Shown piece after piece: positions 61,420 through 64,000 of a DNA stretch of 64,000 nt (within the stretch, counting starts at the first letter, position 1; each line of letters begins with the position of its first letter). Origin of the DNA: Fervidobacterium gondwanense DSM 13020 (GTDB lineage Bacteria; Thermotogota; Thermotogae; Thermotogales; Fervidobacteriaceae); contig NZ_FRDJ01000001.1 in the NCBI RefSeq assembly GCF_900143265.1, forward strand, positions 372,001 through 436,000, in the 5' to 3' direction. A model generated the notes under the pieces. It saw only the letters and a list, made by a program, of their open reading frames with translations, had not been told where the DNA came from and did not search any database. The position numbers and the translations under genes were made by a program.

Positions 61420-63912
61420 GTGAAAAGGCTGTATCTGATTTTTTCGGTCGTGATCGTTGCACTTGTCATTTTCTCATGCGGTATAAAGATTCCAGAAAAG
61501 GCCCCTGAAAAGGTTAAATTGCAGTATACCAAACACTTAGAGTTTCCAATAACTACACTTGACTTCAAAATCAAAGACTTAGTAGACGATTTCGAGGGTC
61601 AGCTCGGTGCAGATATGACACTTGTAAAAACGGATCCTGTTGAGATTAAGTACGCAACTGAAGTTGTATTCAGCCCGGGCACTTTTTTGAAAGGCATCGA
61701 AAATGAGCTTCAGAATAAGCTCAGCGAATTTGGTGGAAGGTTTGATTTGAGTATCGATACAAACTACCTTGCCACGCAATTTCACGGCTCTATAGACCTT
61801 CCAGAATTGCAGCCAGTTGAACAAACTATAAGCAACCCAGAGATTGAAATTCCTGACCTTACAATCATTAGTGGTCAAGATCTGCCTGTGAGTTCTGGTC
61901 AGAACAATTTCAGCATTCCAACAAGTTTCTTGTCCACGTTGATTTTCGATGAAGCTAATTTAAAGAGTGTCGATGTGTATTTACAAATATCAAATGTCAC
62001 TGCATCTAATCCTGTACTTATCGTCGATGGTGTTTCGTATTCAATAACCCTTGGAACGAAGACTTTATCAAATATCCTGCTGAAAAAATCTTCAAGCGTC
62101 ATTCTAAGATTCAACTCAGCAAGCGCAGGAATAGCAAAAATAACCCTGGAATTTAGAAATCAAAAACTCAACTATTTCAAGAACCTTGATGCTTCGCAAC
62201 TTGATGAAGAAAAGATATCTTTAGATATAAGTCAATCAATCTCTGTTGTTTCGGGAACATGGAAATTGGCACTTGATGGAAACGTAGGTATCCAAATTAT
62301 AGTAGCAGGTTTCTCTGGAAATATAACTCAGACCTACACGGCAAAGTCTGGTTCATCAACGATAGGCTCCGGATCATCCTATTCCCTTAACGCATCAATT
62401 GCTCTTGATGAAACAAAGAAATTCACAGTGGGTGATGGTATACAGATTTCCGGAACGATTGAATTAACAGGAACAGTAAGTGCTGACTTCAGAATCGCTC
62501 CTAAAGTCAAATTCACTCCAAATGTTCAGGTTAAGAAAATAGAAGATTACCCAGTATCGTTAACAGTACCTCTACCAGAGAATGTAACTGCCCTGTCGTT
62601 TACCTCAGGCAGCGGATACATGCTTCTGAGTTTCGAAGGAATTAATATAACAGGTGTTTCTGGAACATTCGGCTCTAACGCTCTTGAAATGCTCTCCGGT
62701 CACATAAAAGTACCATTCGGTGGAATCTCTCTACCTGCTGTCCTTAATGCAAACATAAGCGGCGATGTAGGTTCTGGTGGGATTTTCTATTCATTATCTC
62801 TGCCGAATGACCAAAACATAATAATTGCCTCTGCTACAATATCTGGTGTAAGTGCTGATCCTGTGGTTATAAACCAACCTGTTCCGGCAGCTGTAAGTCA
62901 ACTCGCAGACAGCGCAACAGCAACGATTATTGTTAAGTTGAATTATGATGTATCGAACATAACCGGCTTGAATTTAAATATTACTTCTAATTTCTTTGAT
63001 GTTGGTAACGGCACGCATCCTTTATCTGGACCAGGAATAATAGAGCTTAAATCAGAAAACAAGAACTTTGATTTTTCGACTTTTACAAATTTCTCACTTA
63101 CTTTGACACCTAACATTCCAAGTGCGATTACTGTGAACAACGTAAATATCCGTGACGGCGTAAGGCTCTCGATCGAACCTGTTCTTGAAAAATTTGAAAT
63201 ATCATCTGTTGATATAAAACCGCAGACTTATTCTGAGGATTTCGGAACAGTTGTTGACTTTGGCGATGTTTTCAGTGGAGATTTCGGGTTCTTGAAAGAA
63301 CTTGATTTTGCATTAAATGCTTTACTTGGATTTGAGATCACTGAGTCAACGATTCCAGCAACGATGACTCTCTATATCTCAGGCGATCCTGTAAACCTAA
63401 CAAAGGGAGAAACGGCAAATATTGGTGATATGATAAAACAACTTATAAAAGATGGAAGTGCTCTAGAGCTAAGCATAACTTTGCAAACTGGTTCAGGAGA
63501 ACTTACGAAGGACAGTGAAATCAGAGCGTGGCTTGATTTAACTATCCCATTGCAAGCGAATACACCGAATACAGATGTAGTTATCAATGAAGGAACAATC
63601 GATTTGAGCACTCTCAATCAAGTGAAGGATATCGTTGAACTTGCTCAACTTAAATTCGGAACTTATTCGAACACGACAGGACTAAAAGCAAAACTGAAAC
63701 TCGGAGATGATGTAACGATTACTTTGACAGATACTCAACCAACAATAGAATTAAATAAGGCACAAATAGAAACCTTGGCAGATACTGCCGTGCCATACAA
63801 GATAATGCTTCCTGCGAATTCTACAATCGCGTTAAATTACAACGGTCAACTCAACGTTGCGCCTTACTTATCTGTAGATTTGAAAGTCGCAACTGAAGTA
63901 AGCCTTAAATAA
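61420..63912 (+). CDS. Large lipoprotein with beta-rich domains, function unknown
   Basis: An 830-residue protein with a lipobox: the hydrophobic segment YLIFSVVIVALVIFSCG places the lipidated Cys near residue 20. The rest is rich in Ser, Thr, Ile and Asn with repeated strand patterns (ATISGVSADPVVINQPV, LNLNITSNFFDVGNG, DIKPQTYSEDFGTVVDFGDVF), suggesting several beta-sandwich or repeat domains exposed outside the inner membrane. No enzymatic motif or Cys after the lipobox is visible. GTG 61420 is six bases after GGGAGGTG. A second exported protein begins 14 bases later, so the two may form a surface-protein operon. Confidence 0.8.
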   Translation: MKRLYLIFSVVIVALVIFSCGIKIPEKAPEKVKLQYTKHLEFPITTLDFKIKDLVDDFEGQLGADMTLVKTDPVEIKYATEVVFSPGTFLKGIENELQNKLSEFGGRFDLSIDTNYLATQFHGSIDLPELQPVEQTISNPEIEIPDLTIISGQDLPVSSGQNNFSIPTSFLSTLIFDEANLKSVDVYLQISNVTASNPVLIVDGVSYSITLGTKTLSNILLKKSSSVILRFNSASAGIAKITLEFRNQKLNYFKNLDASQLDEEKISLDISQSISVVSGTWKLALDGNVGIQIIVAGFSGNITQTYTAKSGSSTIGSGSSYSLNASIALDETKKFTVGDGIQISGTIELTGTVSADFRIAPKVKFTPNVQVKKIEDYPVSLTVPLPENVTALSFTSGSGYMLLSFEGINITGVSGTFGSNALEMLSGHIKVPFGGISLPAVLNANISGDVGSGGIFYSLSLPNDQNIIIASATISGVSADPVVINQPVPAAVSQLADSATATIIVKLNYDVSNITGLNLNITSNFFDVGNGTHPLSGPGIIELKSENKNFDFSTFTNFSLTLTPNIPSAITVNNVNIRDGVRLSIEPVLEKFEISSVDIKPQTYSEDFGTVVDFGDVFSGDFGFLKELDFALNALLGFEITESTIPATMTLYISGDPVNLTKGETANIGDMIKQLIKDGSALELSITLQTGSGELTKDSEIRAWLDLTIPLQANTPNTDVVINEGTIDLSTLNQVKDIVELAQLKFGTYSNTTGLKAKLKLGDDVTITLTDTQPTIELNKAQIETLADTAVPYKIMLPANSTIALNYNGQLNVAPYLSVDLKVATEVSLK

Positions 63913-63926
63913 GGTAGGTGATTGCG

Positions 63927-64000
63927 ATGAGAAAGAATATAAAGAATATCCTATTCTTAATCGTTCTAATTTCATGTGTTTCTATATTCTCAATGACAGT
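63927..64000 (+). CDS. Start of an exported protein (3' end outside window)
   Basis: Only 24 codons are visible: a basic start (MRKNIKN) and a hydrophobic signal segment (ILFLIVLISCVSIFSMT). GGTAGGTGATTGCG precedes the ATG. It is 14 bases after the lipoprotein stop and probably co-transcribed with it. The Cys in LISCVS is not followed by a good lipobox context, so an ordinary signal peptide seems likelier. Confidence 0.65.
   Translation, partial: MRKNIKNILFLIVLISCVSIFSMT

Overview
The window looks like chromosome of a thermophilic member of the Thermotogae, most likely Fervidobacterium or a close relative. The main evidence is a gene pair for the toga: an SLH/coiled-coil OmpA-type protein followed by an OmpB-type beta-barrel. 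A second coiled-coil OmpA paralogue, a PolC-type replicase, a 4-alpha-glucanotransferase closely resembling the Thermotoga enzyme as I remember it, and AT-rich sequence with strong purine-rich ribosome binding sites all agree. The genus is an inference; no 16S gene is present. I saw no mobile element, CRISPR array, rRNA or tRNA.

Layout. Positions 1-11300 are almost all on the minus strand: lemA, a purine operon (purF-purN-purH-purD-purM), a yicC-remA-gmk-rpoZ operon and an adh-tkt pair. PurH here is only the AICAR transformylase half. Next come a plus-strand secreted PhoPQ-related hydrolase and a minus-strand secreted GH13 amylase. From 15.4 to 28.5 kb there is one uninterrupted plus-strand run of 14 genes: a receiver-only response regulator, two unequal TrkA-type subunits, TrkH, several unassigned membrane proteins, an AMMECR1 protein, an MFS-like protein, TrmI, a CtpA protease, an RND/MMPL exporter and a GT4 glycosyltransferase. 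Minus-strand genes from 33 to 28.5 kb encode three radical-SAM enzymes in a row (the last is RlmN), a PASTA membrane protein and RsgA. This order recalls the Firmicutes rlmN-prpC-prkC-rsgA locus with phosphatase and kinase absent.

From 33.1 to 36 kb lie an M42 peptidase, a SPOR-like protein and a tandem-HhH ComEA-like protein. From 43 to 36 kb, on the minus strand, are dinB, an MBL hydrolase, a VanZ-like protein and a signalling trio: tandem solute-binding protein, histidine kinase and REC/HD-GYP regulator. Plus-strand murD, mgtA and eno follow. Then come the minus-strand toga pair, secG-tyrS, ruvC-polC, queA and rpsO. The window ends with the SLH-less OmpA paralogue (+), flgB-flgC-fliE (-), a large lipoprotein (+) and the start of another exported protein.

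The points most worth a second look are the split PurH, the kinase-less PASTA locus, the complementary TrkA pair behind a receiver protein, the SLH-less OmpA paralogue, the tandem-binding-protein/HD-GYP signalling trio, and repeat-decorated promoters at dinB and at the M42/COG1313 divergence. No single region proves to be a new system; these are candidates. Many genes start with GTG or TTG placed about six bases after a GGAGGTG-type site, and I moved several starts accordingly.
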